Both the position numbers and the translations under genes were made by a program. From UBA1858 sp963976865 (GTDB lineage: Bacteria > Pseudomonadota > Gammaproteobacteria > UBA4575): a stretch of DNA of 64,000 nucleotides. Shown here piece by piece: positions 26,861-35,413 of the stretch (positions are counted from its first letter, which is position 1; each line of letters opens with the position of its first letter). The stretch spans positions 62,001 through 126,000 of the forward strand of contig CAXBLY010000006.1 of NCBI GenBank assembly GCA_963976865.1, read 5' to 3'. The notes beneath the pieces were generated by a model. That model did no database searches, had not been told where the DNA came from, and saw only the letters and a program-made list of their open reading frames with translations.

Positions 26861-27346
26861 ATGAAAGAATGGTGGAATAACCTGCAATCCAGAGAACAAA
26901 ACTACGTGCTTATCGCAGGGGTTGTGATTATTTTGTTCCTGTTCTATTCACTTGCCTGGTCTCCCTTAACCCAGGCCAGAGATAATAAACGCATGCAGGT
27001 AGAAAACAATCAGGAATTATTGTCATGGATGACAACAAAGAGTACCGAGATCAAGCAGCTAAAATTAACGAATCCTAATCTGCTGAAATCCGACAGCAAG
27101 CGCTCATTACTCGCGATTGTAGACAGTCTGGCTAATCGACTCGGTTTGCGTGCTTCAATCAGGCAGATTCAACCGGACGGCCCTCATGGTGCCACTGTGT
27201 ATATGGATGAAATAAACTTCGATATGCTGGCAACCATGCTGGGCCAGCTAGACAAAAACAGTAATGTAAAAGTGCGCGAAGCAAGCATTACCAAATTAGA
27301 TAAACCAGGCGCTGTGAAAGCAAAGCTAATCTTAAAGAGAATATGA
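26861..27346 (+). CDS. gspM: Type II secretion assembly protein GspM
   Basis: 161-residue bitopic partner of GspL. The N-terminus reads KEWWNNLQSREQNYVLIAGVV with TM residues about 17-35, followed by the SPLTQARDNKR segment, a coiled-coil and a small periplasmic domain. The 'W.....REQ' start is typical of GspM. It stabilises GspL in the platform. It overlaps gspN by four bases. Confidence 0.94.
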   Translation: MKEWWNNLQSREQNYVLIAGVVIILFLFYSLAWSPLTQARDNKRMQVENNQELLSWMTTKSTEIKQLKLTNPNLLKSDSKRSLLAIVDSLANRLGLRASIRQIQPDGPHGATVYMDEINFDMLATMLGQLDKNSNVKVREASITKLDKPGAVKAKLILKRI

Positions 27347-28068
27347 AAAAATATATCATTATAGGCGTAGCAGTTTTCCTGCTTGCAATGATTGCCTATA
27401 TTCCTGCCAGCGTCGCTGCTAAATTTCTGCCTGATAATATTAAAGCCAGCCAGTTTCAGGGAAACCTGTGGGACGGTTCAGCGGCCAGATTCATAGTGGA
27501 CAACATTGATTACGGTTCTGTTAAATGGAAAATTAAATCCAGCTGTTTTTTATTGTTTAAGTTATGCGCTGACATCAAGCAGTCTCACGCTGATATTGAA
27601 AGTGCATTTTCTTTAAAAATGAGAGGCACAACTGAAGTGAGCAATTTAATGGCACGTGGAAATGCTAGCGCTTTCAATCCTTTTGTCAAAAATTTTGGGA
27701 TTTCATTATCTGGTAATTTTGACGCAGACATGAAAGACATACAAATTCATGCTAATGGAATTCAGCGCTTACAGGGTTATATGAATTTTTCTCCACTGGA
27801 TGTAAATGGTGTATTACGTCTATCAATGGGAGATGTTAACAGCGTATTTGAGCCCATGAGTGACTATACCCATATTGATATTAACAACAAACGTGGCCAC
27901 GTTGATTTGGCAGGAGTTATTCAGTTATTTAATGACATGAGATATCAGCTGGATTTGAAGGCGAGATCAAATACCAACTCTACGGAAGCCGTCATAAACG
28001 GACTGAAATATATTGGTGATCTTCAGGCAGACGGGTCTGTTAACATCAAGCAGAGTGGCAAGTTCTAG
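27343..28068 (+). CDS. gspN: Type II secretion protein GspN
   Basis: 241-residue protein with one N-terminal TM (YIIIGVAVFLLAMIAYIPASV) and a periplasmic beta-rich domain. The segment SQFQGNLWDGSAARF matches the GspN 'G-x-x-W-x-G' motif. GspN is present in many but not all T2SS operons and its exact role is unclear. It is the last gene of the operon, and its stop overlaps the stop of the convergent minus-strand gene by four bases. Confidence 0.93.
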   Translation: MKKYIIIGVAVFLLAMIAYIPASVAAKFLPDNIKASQFQGNLWDGSAARFIVDNIDYGSVKWKIKSSCFLLFKLCADIKQSHADIESAFSLKMRGTTEVSNLMARGNASAFNPFVKNFGISLSGNFDADMKDIQIHANGIQRLQGYMNFSPLDVNGVLRLSMGDVNSVFEPMSDYTHIDINNKRGHVDLAGVIQLFNDMRYQLDLKARSNTNSTEAVINGLKYIGDLQADGSVNIKQSGKF

Positions 28069-28373
28069 TTATTCAGCTTTTTAAGCAGGTTCATTCTTTC
28101 TTTATACTGAAGATAATTTGAGAAGAGAGTTTCAAACACTTCTTCGTTCATCACCGTTTCCCGTACAACGATATTTGACATTCTGCGCTCTGGAATCTTC
28201 CTGCGCTCCTTGCGCACGCAAATACCCTGAGTGGTAATAATAGGAAACTGGGCAACACTGTCACTATGCCTGCGCTCTGAAGATTTCTTTCGGCGCTCAC
28301 GTGGTTTGTTGCTCGAGTGAGGGGGCTCTACCGATTTTCTTCTTTCTGGCTGGCGAGACTTTGTCTTTTGCAA
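28065..28373 (-). CDS. Small Arg-rich protein, paralog A
   Basis: A 102-residue basic, probably cytoplasmic protein of unknown family. It has a low-complexity Arg/Lys/Ser start with repeated ERR motifs, then a conserved block: FPIITTQGICVRKERRK, P-E-R-R and IVVRETVMNEEVFETLF. The same block occurs in the gene at 28497-28733, so they are tandem paralogs. The repeated R-R-x-x-x-x-R-R pattern recalls nucleotide or RNA binding, which is inference. It is convergent with gspN and overlaps its stop. Confidence 0.6.
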   Translation of the reverse strand: MQKTKSRQPERRKSVEPPHSSNKPRERRKKSSERRHSDSVAQFPIITTQGICVRKERRKIPERRMSNIVVRETVMNEEVFETLFSNYLQYKERMNLLKKLNN

Positions 28374-28496
28374 GGGACACCTGGTTCAAGTAAAAATGCT
28401 GCCCTATTGTAGCCAGATCACAAATAATTTGCGAATCAATTAGTTAAGTAATTTTTTACAGAATTTTAAGCGACAACATTCATATATTTGAATAGC

Positions 28497-28733
28497 TTAA
28501 GAAAAGTCTTTAAACAACTCCTTGAACTCATCATCCTTCAGTTTTGTTTCAGTGACATTAATGTTGTCGATACGTCTTTCCGGAGTTTTACGGCACTCCT
28601 TACGTATCCAGGTTCCGCTCTTGGTAAATACTGGAAAAGTAGTCGGGTTGAAGTTCAAACGCCTGTCCTGTTTTTCACGTCTGTCTTCTTTTTTCTTGTC
28701 GTTTGAAGCTTTTTTAAATTTAGTCATCGACAT
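28497..28733 (-). CDS. Small Arg-rich protein, paralog B
   Basis: A 78-residue protein with the same layout as its neighbour: a basic start (KKKEDRREKQDRR), then FPVFTKSGTWIRKECRK, T-P-E-R-R and INVTETKLKDDEFKELF. Identity to paralog A is concentrated in the C-terminal 45 residues, while the N-termini differ in length. The 123 bases between them are AT-rich. Coding reality is supported by the duplication. Function unknown. Confidence 0.6.
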   Translation of the reverse strand: MSMTKFKKASNDKKKEDRREKQDRRLNFNPTTFPVFTKSGTWIRKECRKTPERRIDNINVTETKLKDDEFKELFKDFS

Positions 28734-28906
28734 TTCCCACCTACTAAATTGTGACTAACCCTGTAATGTACAATTGATTATAGAACTAGCAACGATATTT
28801 ATCTATATTTTTACTTAAAATTGACTCCTAACCACTTGTTATCTAATAACTTATATAAAATTAGAGAGTTATACATACACACTTGGGGGAAATATAAGCG
28901 TGGTGT

Positions 28907-29653
28907 TTATTCAACCAGATTGAAATTCACGGGGATAGTGAATTCCAGTTCATTCCTGTCGCCCATGAGCGCTTTAGGTGGCACAGGCATGGGTGATGCG
29001 CGTTGCAGCATTTTGATCGTGGCTGTATTAAGACTATTGTACTTTGAGGCTTTGCTTAACTGATAACTCATTAGCCTGCCCTCTTTATCCAGTACAAATT
29101 TTATCGTCACTTTCCCCTGCTGGTTTCTCCTTCGAGCCACCGTTGGGTACTTTTTATGTCTCTCTAACCATGTTGCCAACTGAGAATAATACTGGGCTTT
29201 TTCATGTTGCGCTGAAGCCGAAACATCGTTGACATTACTCTGGCTGGATGTTGTCGTCACACGTTCTTGACGTGGACTGGTCTCTTTTCTGACAGCCTCA
29301 AGAGGAGCAACCTGCGCGGGATTAACCGGCGGGCTTGTAACTTTTGGCGTGGATTTAACAATTGGTTTGGGCTTTGGTATTTTTTTCTTTTTAATGACGG
29401 GTTTAGGTTTGTCTTGCTTTACCGGGGCAGGTTTCACTTCAACCGTTTCCACCACACCAGGTTTTTCAATAATGGGAGGTGACTTTATTTTTTTTAGACC
29501 AATAACGACTTCATTCAGATCGGTATTCGCATGTTCATGCACTTCCACCTCATCCTGCCTGTAATTAAGAAACAAAAGCAAGTGAAGTACAACAGCGACA
29601 CAGATAGTAAGCCACCAGTGATACGGTTTAATAACAAAACTGTTTTCAGTCAT
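28907..29653 (-). CDS. tonB: TonB energy-transducing protein
   Basis: A 248-residue TonB-family protein that spans the periplasm and transmits inner-membrane proton-motive force to outer-membrane receptors. One N-terminal TM (WWLTICVAVVLHLLLFLNY) is followed by a Pro/Lys-rich stretch (KPKPVIKKKKIPKPKPI) and a C-terminal TonB domain. That domain has YPTVARRRNQQGKVTIKFVLDKEGRL and KMLQRASPMPVPP, with the conserved 'YP..A...G.V...F'. It is last in an exbB-exbD-exbD-tonB operon, with a five-base gap after the second exbD. No TonB-dependent receptor lies nearby. Confidence 0.94.
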   Translation of the reverse strand: MTENSFVIKPYHWWLTICVAVVLHLLLFLNYRQDEVEVHEHANTDLNEVVIGLKKIKSPPIIEKPGVVETVEVKPAPVKQDKPKPVIKKKKIPKPKPIVKSTPKVTSPPVNPAQVAPLEAVRKETSPRQERVTTTSSQSNVNDVSASAQHEKAQYYSQLATWLERHKKYPTVARRRNQQGKVTIKFVLDKEGRLMSYQLSKASKYNSLNTATIKMLQRASPMPVPPKALMGDRNELEFTIPVNFNLVE

Positions 29654-29658
29654 CTGAA

Positions 29659-30060
29659 TTATTCGAATGCACTCGTCATGATATGCACTGCATCAAGATC
29701 ACTGTCAGCCAGCCTCTCTAGCAATTCAACAATGCGTAACGCCTCCGTACCTGCATCCGGTTTCAACTGAACTTTACTGTTGGCGTTATTATCCAGGTAG
29801 CTGTTTACGATGGCTGGCAATGATTCCTCAGCAATAATGTCCTGATTGATTGCTAATTCACCCTGCTGATTAACGAGAATAGTCAGTATCTGTGGGTCTG
29901 CCTGCGTGTCATTTTCTGCAACAGTAGGCTTGATTACAAACAGCTCGGGTGATGAAAATGCGCCGGCAACCATGAAAAAAATTAGCAGTAAAAATACAAC
30001 ATTCACCAAAGGCAGCAGATTTTCCAGCTCACGTTTAGTTTGTTGCTCGGGAATATTCAT
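29659..30060 (-). CDS. exbD: ExbD/TolR family protein (second copy)
   Basis: 133 residues with one N-terminal TM (LLPLVNVVFLLLIFFMVAG) and a periplasmic domain ending ALRIVELLERLADSDLDAVHIMT. The usual ExbD TM Asp is replaced: the helix begins LLPLVNVVFLLLIFF with Asn where the conserved 'L-I-D' Asp sits in the neighbouring copy. This Asp is the proton-conducting residue in known ExbD/TolR, so this copy may be structural or non-conducting. It is three bases after the first exbD. Confidence 0.88.
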   Translation of the reverse strand: MNIPEQQTKRELENLLPLVNVVFLLLIFFMVAGAFSSPELFVIKPTVAENDTQADPQILTILVNQQGELAINQDIIAEESLPAIVNSYLDNNANSKVQLKPDAGTEALRIVELLERLADSDLDAVHIMTSAFE

Positions 30061-30063
30061 TAC

Positions 30064-30468
30064 TCACTTCTCAGGAACTTGCGGCTTAGCTACAGATATA
30101 TTGTTGCCGGCAAAATTCTTTAAAAGATTTAATACATTTACCAGAGATTGCACATCTGTGCCTTCTTCTGGCTGTACTATCACTGGATGCTCGATATTTT
30201 TGCGAACCTGTTCGCGCACTTTGCCAATAATGGAGTCGAGAGGAAGCGGCTTTTCATTGAGCAAATATGATTTGTCTGACCGAAGTGTAATGACACTTAT
30301 TTTCTGATGGTTAAGCTCGATATCACTCGCCTCACCCACTGACAACTCAATGTAATGCCAGCGAATAAAATTTGAAGCCAGCATAAAGAAAATTAACAGA
30401 ATAAAGACCACATCTATGAGTGGCGTGAGATTAACCAGTGACTTTCTGTTAGGTTGAGATAACTGCAT
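30064..30468 (-). CDS. exbD: ExbD/TolR family protein (first copy)
   Basis: 134 residues with a canonical TM start NLTPLIDVVFILLIFFML containing the conserved Asp that carries protons in ExbD and TolR. The periplasmic part has ELSVGEASDIELNHQKISVITLRSDK and the closing VLNLLKNFAGN. Its start codon shares a base with the exbB stop (30468), a sign of coupled translation. With ExbB it forms the motor that energises TonB. Confidence 0.93.
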   Translation of the reverse strand: MQLSQPNRKSLVNLTPLIDVVFILLIFFMLASNFIRWHYIELSVGEASDIELNHQKISVITLRSDKSYLLNEKPLPLDSIIGKVREQVRKNIEHPVIVQPEEGTDVQSLVNVLNLLKNFAGNNISVAKPQVPEK

Positions 30469-31127
30469 TAACTGGAGCCAAGTATTACTTTAGCAGTGAA
30501 TATTTGAGTCATGGCATCTTCCATGGCCAGCTTGAATTTCTCAATTCTATGTTCAAGCCAGTTAAGCGCAATAATGGCAGGTATGGCAACGGCCAAACCT
30601 GCTGCGGTGGTTAACAATGCTTCCCAGATACCGCCTGACAATACTGCCGGATCGACCGCAGTACCCGCAGATTCCAGACGATGAAATGCTTCTATCATGC
30701 CGAGTACTGTACCAAACAGACCCAGCAAAGGACTCAGTGCTGCAATGACCTCAATAATTCTCAGGTATGATCTTGCATCTGCCAGTTTCAGTGTGGCAAC
30801 ACGTAAAACCTCTTCACGTGCAATATTATTATCAGAAGCAGATTGAGAATGTGCATATGTTGCGGTCTCAATAACTCTCGCAATCGGGTTTTTAGACTTC
30901 TTCAGAATCTCATGCATGGTGTTAATATCCTCACTCTTCCACGCATTTAATGCCGGTTCAATAAATCCACGCTTTTCAAGTTGTAACGCAAAGAACTGCC
31001 AGTTTTTCAGTAACAGCACTGCCAGACCAACGACCGACATGCCGATTAAGGCAATTACCACAGGACCACCTGCTTCGATTAAAGTACTGACACGGGTAAT
31101 ACTGACTTCTATATCTGTTGAGTGCAT
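30468..31127 (-). CDS. exbB: ExbB/TolQ/MotA family motor protein
   Basis: 219 residues with three TM helices: VVIALIGMSVVGLAVLLLKNWQFF, AALSPLLGLFGTVLGMIEAFHRLE and TTAAGLAVAIPAIIALNWLE. These match the MotA/TolQ/ExbB channel pattern, including G-L-F-G-T-V and G-L-x-V-A-I-P-A. It precedes two exbD copies and tonB in the same operon. The operon lies beside the T2SS genes on the opposite strand. Confidence 0.94.
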   Translation of the reverse strand: MHSTDIEVSITRVSTLIEAGGPVVIALIGMSVVGLAVLLLKNWQFFALQLEKRGFIEPALNAWKSEDINTMHEILKKSKNPIARVIETATYAHSQSASDNNIAREEVLRVATLKLADARSYLRIIEVIAALSPLLGLFGTVLGMIEAFHRLESAGTAVDPAVLSGGIWEALLTTAAGLAVAIPAIIALNWLEHRIEKFKLAMEDAMTQIFTAKVILGSS

Positions 31128-31489
31128 GATGTATGGGAAGATTGGTGAGGATTTGTTAGTGTATTCACGACCGCATTATCTAGAATATTTTTGCCAGAAA
31201 ACAGTCATGATACAAAATATTATACCTTTATTTATATTTCATCAGTCACCGACTAATTGATCGCTATGACAGCCAGGAAGATTGAAAGGGTACAGTAGAA
31301 TTAATGATTGAAAAAGGCCAAATTCAGGCTTTATAGTAGGATGGAGGTACCTTTAATTGCTGCCTAAATTTGGCTTTTCAGTCGTGGCTAATTAATTAAC
31401 CGTAGAATCAGTGTGTCTGATCAACAAATGATAGACTAGTCCTAAAACTGTACTAATCTTTTCATGAATATAATCTTAATAAACAAATT
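31128..31489. other. Intergenic region with long inverted repeat
   Basis: 362 bases between the exb operon and the HxlR gene, divergent. Arms of about 17 bases at 31311-31329 and 31362-31378 (AAAAAGGCCAAATTCAGGC paired with GCCTAAATTTGGCTTTT) enclose a 32-base loop. The rest is AT-rich and should contain both promoters. It has no supported ORF. Confidence 0.5.
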
Positions 31490-32161
31490 ATGGAAAAATA
31501 CTGCCAGTTTTGTCCAGTTGCTAAAGCAGCCGAAATTCTATGCGAAAAATGGGTTATTTTAATTCTCAGAGAGCTGATGATGGGAAGCACCCGCTTTGGA
31601 CAACTACGTTGTGGTTTGCCAAGAATTTCTCCCAGTATTCTTTCCAGACGACTTAAAACACTTGAAGAACAGGGAATAATTCTGCGCTCTAAAAAACCCG
31701 AAAGTAACGGCTATGAATACTTGTTATCTGAATCTGGAGAAGAGCTACGCCCAATAGTATTAGGCTTTGGCACATGGGGACACAAGTGGGCTAAAAACAA
31801 AATTAACAACGAAGACCTGGATGCCGGTTTCCTGTTGTGGGACATGAGACGACGCTTAAATACCGAATATTTTCAAAATAAGCGGATAGTTATTCATATA
31901 GAATTTTCCGATCAAAGCAGTCGGGATCGATATTGGTGGATGGTCGTAGACAATAACGAAATTGATTTATGTTTTGAAGATACCGGTCATGAACCTGACA
32001 TTATTATCATCACCACTTTAGCTACTATGACAAACATATGGTTAGGTTATGACAGCCTGGAAACCATGAAGCGAAATGGTCAGTTAAAAATATTTGGCTC
32101 CAAAGAACACACGAATAACATGTCGCAGTGGATTGGCAAAAGCACTTTTGCCTACAGTTAA
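31490..32161 (+). CDS. HxlR-family transcriptional regulator
   Basis: A 223-residue regulator with an N-terminal HxlR winged helix. Key segments are CPVAKAAEILCEKWVILILRELMMG, FGQLRCGLPRISPSILSRRLKTLEEQGII and the wing YLLSESGEELRPIVLGFGTWG. Three Cys lie near the start (CQFCPVA...LC), a pattern some family members use for redox or quinone sensing; this is inference. The C-terminal half (from about residue 120) is an SCP2-like ligand-binding fold ending LGYDSLETMKRNGQLKIFGS. No target operon is evident; the adjacent gltX side is convergent. Confidence 0.9.
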   Translation: MEKYCQFCPVAKAAEILCEKWVILILRELMMGSTRFGQLRCGLPRISPSILSRRLKTLEEQGIILRSKKPESNGYEYLLSESGEELRPIVLGFGTWGHKWAKNKINNEDLDAGFLLWDMRRRLNTEYFQNKRIVIHIEFSDQSSRDRYWWMVVDNNEIDLCFEDTGHEPDIIIITTLATMTNIWLGYDSLETMKRNGQLKIFGSKEHTNNMSQWIGKSTFAYS

Positions 32162-32172
32162 CCACGGTGAGG

Positions 32173-32248
32173 TGGTGGAGCTAAGCGGGATCGAACCGCT
32201 GACCTCCTGCGTGCCACGCAGGCGCTCTCCCAGCTGAGCTATAGCCCC
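32173..32248 (-). tRNA. tRNA-Ala (GGC)
   Basis: The complementary strand starts GGGGCTATAGCTCAGCTGGG. The anticodon arm is CCTGC-GTGGCAC-GCAGG with anticodon GGC, the T-arm carries GGTTCGATCC, and the 3' end is an encoded CCA. The acceptor stem GGGGCTA/TAGCTCC pairs with one G-U. It lies 45 bases downstream of the gltX stop on the same strand. Confidence 0.97.
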
Positions 32249-32293
32249 GAAATCTGTCTATTTTCGAAAGGTGGTGCAATTATGCCTAGGTTA

Positions 32294-33709
32294 TTAGCTT
32301 CCCTCAACATGTGAAGAAATATAATTAATCGCATCGTCAATTCGCTTGATAACGCGTTCCTTGCCAATCAGTTCCAAAGTGATATCAATGGATGGTGAAT
32401 TCGCAGTTCCACATACCGCCACACGAACAGGAGGTGCAATTTTACCAAGTTTTAGTTCACTCTGCTGTGAATAGTCATGAATGCACTGTTGTATATTTTG
32501 GGCATTCCAGTCTTGTAGGTCCGTAAACGATGCCTTAATTGACTGCAGAATTGGCAAACTCGCTTGCTTGAGATGCTTGCTTGCAGACTTTTCATCATAT
32601 TGCTCAAAATCAGAAAAAAAGTATTCGCTGGTGTTTGCCATTTCACTTAATGTCTTCACCCTGTCTTTCTGCAACTCAACTACTTTATCGATCTGCCCGC
32701 TTGATGCTGGCCTGATATTTTTTCTGGATAAAGCTGTTTCAAGCCATGACACGATCTTGTTATTTGAAGTATTTTTAATATATTGCTGATTAAGCCATTG
32801 AAGTTTGTCGATATCAAAAGCCGCTGCCGATTTGTTTACGTGTTCCAATGAAAACAGTGCAACCATTTCCTCTCTGGAAAATATCTCCTGATCACCATGC
32901 GCCCATCCCAGTCGCACCAGATAATTCAGTAACGCTTCAGGAAGGTACCCTTCTTCTTCGTAGGCTGACACACTGACAGCACCATGGCGTTTGGACATGC
33001 GTTTACCATCATTACCCAGTATCATCGGTACATGCGCATAGACCGGCAATGTTCCACCTAATGCTTTGATCATATTTATCTGTCTGGGTGTATTATTGAC
33101 ATGATCATCTCCACGTATAACATGCGTGATATTCATATCCAGATCATCAACCACCACAGTCAGATTGTAAGTCGGTGTTCCATCTGAACGCGCAATAATC
33201 AGGTCATCCAGTTCTGAATTATTAATTACAATTTCCCCGAGCACGTTATCCTGAATAACGACAGCACCATCCAGCGGATTTTTAAATCGAATTACGGGCT
33301 CTACATTATCAGGTACTGCTCCCGTATGTTCGCGATACCGGCCATCATACCTTGGTTTTTGCTTGTTCTTCTGTTGCTCTAAGCGTAGAGCGTCCAACTC
33401 TTCCTTTGTGCAGTAACAGCGATAGGCTTTATCTTCATCCAGCAGTTGCTGAATAATTTCCCTGTATCGATCAAAGCGCTGAGTCTGGTAGAAAGGCCCT
33501 TCATCATAATCCAGCCCCAGCCATTCCATGCCGCGTAAAATTGCATCAACAGATGCCTGTGTAGATCTTTCCCTGTCGGTATCTTCGATACGAAGTACAA
33601 ATTTTCCCTGATGATGTCTTGCGTATAGCCAGGAGAATAGCGCTGTGCGTACACCACCGATGTGTAAATAGCCTGTAGGGCTTGGTGCAAAACGAGTTTT
33701 AACTTCCAT
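32294..33709 (-). CDS. gltX: Glutamyl-tRNA synthetase
   Basis: 471-residue class I aminoacyl-tRNA synthetase charging tRNA-Glu with glutamate. N-terminal motifs TRFAPSPTGYLHIGGVRTALF (HIGH region) and, later, KRMSKRHGAVSV (KMSKS region) are intact. A Cys-containing insert (YRCYCTKEELDALR) is in place. The length is normal for bacterial GltX. It precedes tRNA-Ala on the same strand, so the tRNA may share its transcript. Upstream lies the FHA-cyclase gene after an 83-base gap. Confidence 0.98.
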   Translation of the reverse strand: MEVKTRFAPSPTGYLHIGGVRTALFSWLYARHHQGKFVLRIEDTDRERSTQASVDAILRGMEWLGLDYDEGPFYQTQRFDRYREIIQQLLDEDKAYRCYCTKEELDALRLEQQKNKQKPRYDGRYREHTGAVPDNVEPVIRFKNPLDGAVVIQDNVLGEIVINNSELDDLIIARSDGTPTYNLTVVVDDLDMNITHVIRGDDHVNNTPRQINMIKALGGTLPVYAHVPMILGNDGKRMSKRHGAVSVSAYEEEGYLPEALLNYLVRLGWAHGDQEIFSREEMVALFSLEHVNKSAAAFDIDKLQWLNQQYIKNTSNNKIVSWLETALSRKNIRPASSGQIDKVVELQKDRVKTLSEMANTSEYFFSDFEQYDEKSASKHLKQASLPILQSIKASFTDLQDWNAQNIQQCIHDYSQQSELKLGKIAPPVRVAVCGTANSPSIDITLELIGKERVIKRIDDAINYISSHVEGS

Positions 33710-33792
33710 GTGGAGACCTAAAGTGTGATGGCTAGATTTTCGATGCTGATGATAACCCAGACCCGGGTTACAGATGTATTGAATTTTGTACT

Positions 33793-34680
33793 TTAACGGC
33801 TAATATATTGAACAAGATTTTCTTCATCTTCTTCTGGCACTCTCCCCAGACTAATATTTCCAAGCCCCCAGAGTGCAACCTCCTCTCTACGAACGTAGAC
33901 GTTTCGACCTTCTTCGGTGCGAATATAGGTCCCATTCGTGCTGGTATCCCTGAAGATAAATTTACCTTTGTTATATTCTATTGAAGCATGATTGCGTGAA
34001 ATCAATTTGCCCTCAATGGTCATGGAACATGATGGGTCACGACCCAGTGTGAAGATTGGCATATCTTCCAGCAACGAGACTTCTATGTCACGGTAGGTCA
34101 GTTGCAGGCGGGTAACCTTATCATCTTCATTTTGACCCACGACTGACAGCATTTGAGTATAATCTTCATCTTCCCACTGCAGCTCATAAATGGTTGTTTC
34201 TTCCTGACGACCTTTTAGCTTGGAAGTATCAATTCTTCTGGCACGGTGAAGAATTTCAGCAGGGAGTTTCTGTATCACTGTCTCGGTAGTAATTATTTGC
34301 CGGGAACGGGCAATTTCGCGCATGGCGGCAGCAACATTGACGGTGTCACCATATATATCATTCTGGTCAATAATGGCAGTGCCGTAATGCAAGCCTATGC
34401 GTATTTTAATTTTAATTCCGTTGGGATCCTGGAGTTGCGCCAGCAGATCGTTCAGTGAAAAGGCAGTAGTTATGGCATGCTCAACCTGCTGGAAATAACA
34501 CAGTATTTCATCGCCAATAAACTTGATTACAGTACCCTTGTTGCGCTTTATTGTTTCCGACATACGAATAAGTGAACGCGCAATACTATCCTGGGCCAGA
34601 GTATCGCCGAATTCATGATACAGTTTTGTACTGCCCGCAATATCCACGAACATAACTGCGCAATCAGTATGCTTTTCCAT
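33793..34680 (-). CDS. Class III nucleotide cyclase fused to FHA domain
   Basis: 295-residue soluble protein with two domains. Residues 1-165 form a class III adenylate/guanylate cyclase with metal Asp residues D13 (FVDIAGS) and D57 (FIGDEIL), the substrate-selecting Lys K53, and D112 in YGDTVN. The transition-state Asn is N115, but the Arg expected four residues later is Ala (A119, with Arg at 121). Activity is therefore uncertain. Residues about 200-285 are an FHA domain with LGRDPS (R214), SRNH (228-231) and TNGT (248-251), the phosphothreonine pocket. It follows the retropepsin gene on the same strand and lies in a module with a Ser/Thr kinase and PilT-like motors. Confidence 0.9.
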   Translation of the reverse strand: MEKHTDCAVMFVDIAGSTKLYHEFGDTLAQDSIARSLIRMSETIKRNKGTVIKFIGDEILCYFQQVEHAITTAFSLNDLLAQLQDPNGIKIKIRIGLHYGTAIIDQNDIYGDTVNVAAAMREIARSRQIITTETVIQKLPAEILHRARRIDTSKLKGRQEETTIYELQWEDEDYTQMLSVVGQNEDDKVTRLQLTYRDIEVSLLEDMPIFTLGRDPSCSMTIEGKLISRNHASIEYNKGKFIFRDTSTNGTYIRTEEGRNVYVRREEVALWGLGNISLGRVPEEDEENLVQYISR

Positions 34681-34690
34681 ATTTGAAAAC

Positions 34691-35413
34691 TTAGTACTTT
34701 CTCTTCAGTCTCATCAGATTTCCATCGTTTATAATGCTAAAACGATTTAAATATGACATCCCCAATAATGGTGTTGATGGCTCTGAACCTTCAATCACCA
34801 GTCCTTCTACCGATCTGATTGTGATACCAGAAATTGTGACCTTATCTATGTTGACCGTAACAGCCCTTTCGACTCCTGAAGCGGTAGATACCCAGGTAGG
34901 CTGCCCGTCAAGCTTGTAATTGATGCCCAGGCGTTTGGCCTGTTCTGAGCTCATTGCAATACTGGAGGCACCAGTATCCACTAAAAAGTTAACAGGATAA
35001 CCGTTCATGGACCCAGTGGTCCTGAACATAGTATCAGTGCCTTGGTAAACAAGTATTTCAGGTTCAGAAATAGCCTCGCTGTCATTTGTTGTTCGCACAA
35101 CATTGCCCAGCAGATATTTGCGTCTAACACCGTCGACTTCTATCACGGCGCCATGTGCATCTGCCGAGACCAGCATAATGCCGTGCTCAGTGACTTCGCC
35201 TACAGATATCAGGACTCTGTCTTGATCTATATGCAACATTGCCTTGTTTTCAAACAGCGCAATGACTTCTATATGAGGTGCTGCATTGACTTTGCCAAGC
35301 ACACACATTGAAAAAAAGACTATACCAAATATCAGGTAATAATGAAAAATTTTACTAAAAAAAAGTAAGTTACGTGCTTTTCTTAAGGTATTGTGTGAAT
35401 GAACCTTTGTCAT
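34691..35413 (-). CDS. Retropepsin-like aspartic protease, membrane or exported
   Basis: A clan AA aspartic protease, about 241 residues from the ATG at 35413. An in-frame ATG at 35548 would overlap the PilT-like gene by 179 bases and is unlikely. A hydrophobic stretch (YYLIFGIVFFSMCVLG) is followed by NAAPHIEV, resembling a signal peptide or anchor. The catalytic Asp is in FLVDTGASSIAMS, the D-T-G-A signature of retroviral-type proteases, and the C-terminal flap region reads LLGMSYLNRFSI. These proteins act as dimers, probably in the periplasm. The start overlaps the PilT-like stop by 44 bases. Substrate unknown. Confidence 0.8.
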   Translation of the reverse strand: MTKVHSHNTLRKARNLLFFSKIFHYYLIFGIVFFSMCVLGKVNAAPHIEVIALFENKAMLHIDQDRVLISVGEVTEHGIMLVSADAHGAVIEVDGVRRKYLLGNVVRTTNDSEAISEPEILVYQGTDTMFRTTGSMNGYPVNFLVDTGASSIAMSSEQAKRLGINYKLDGQPTWVSTASGVERAVTVNIDKVTISGITIRSVEGLVIEGSEPSTPLLGMSYLNRFSIINDGNLMRLKRKY

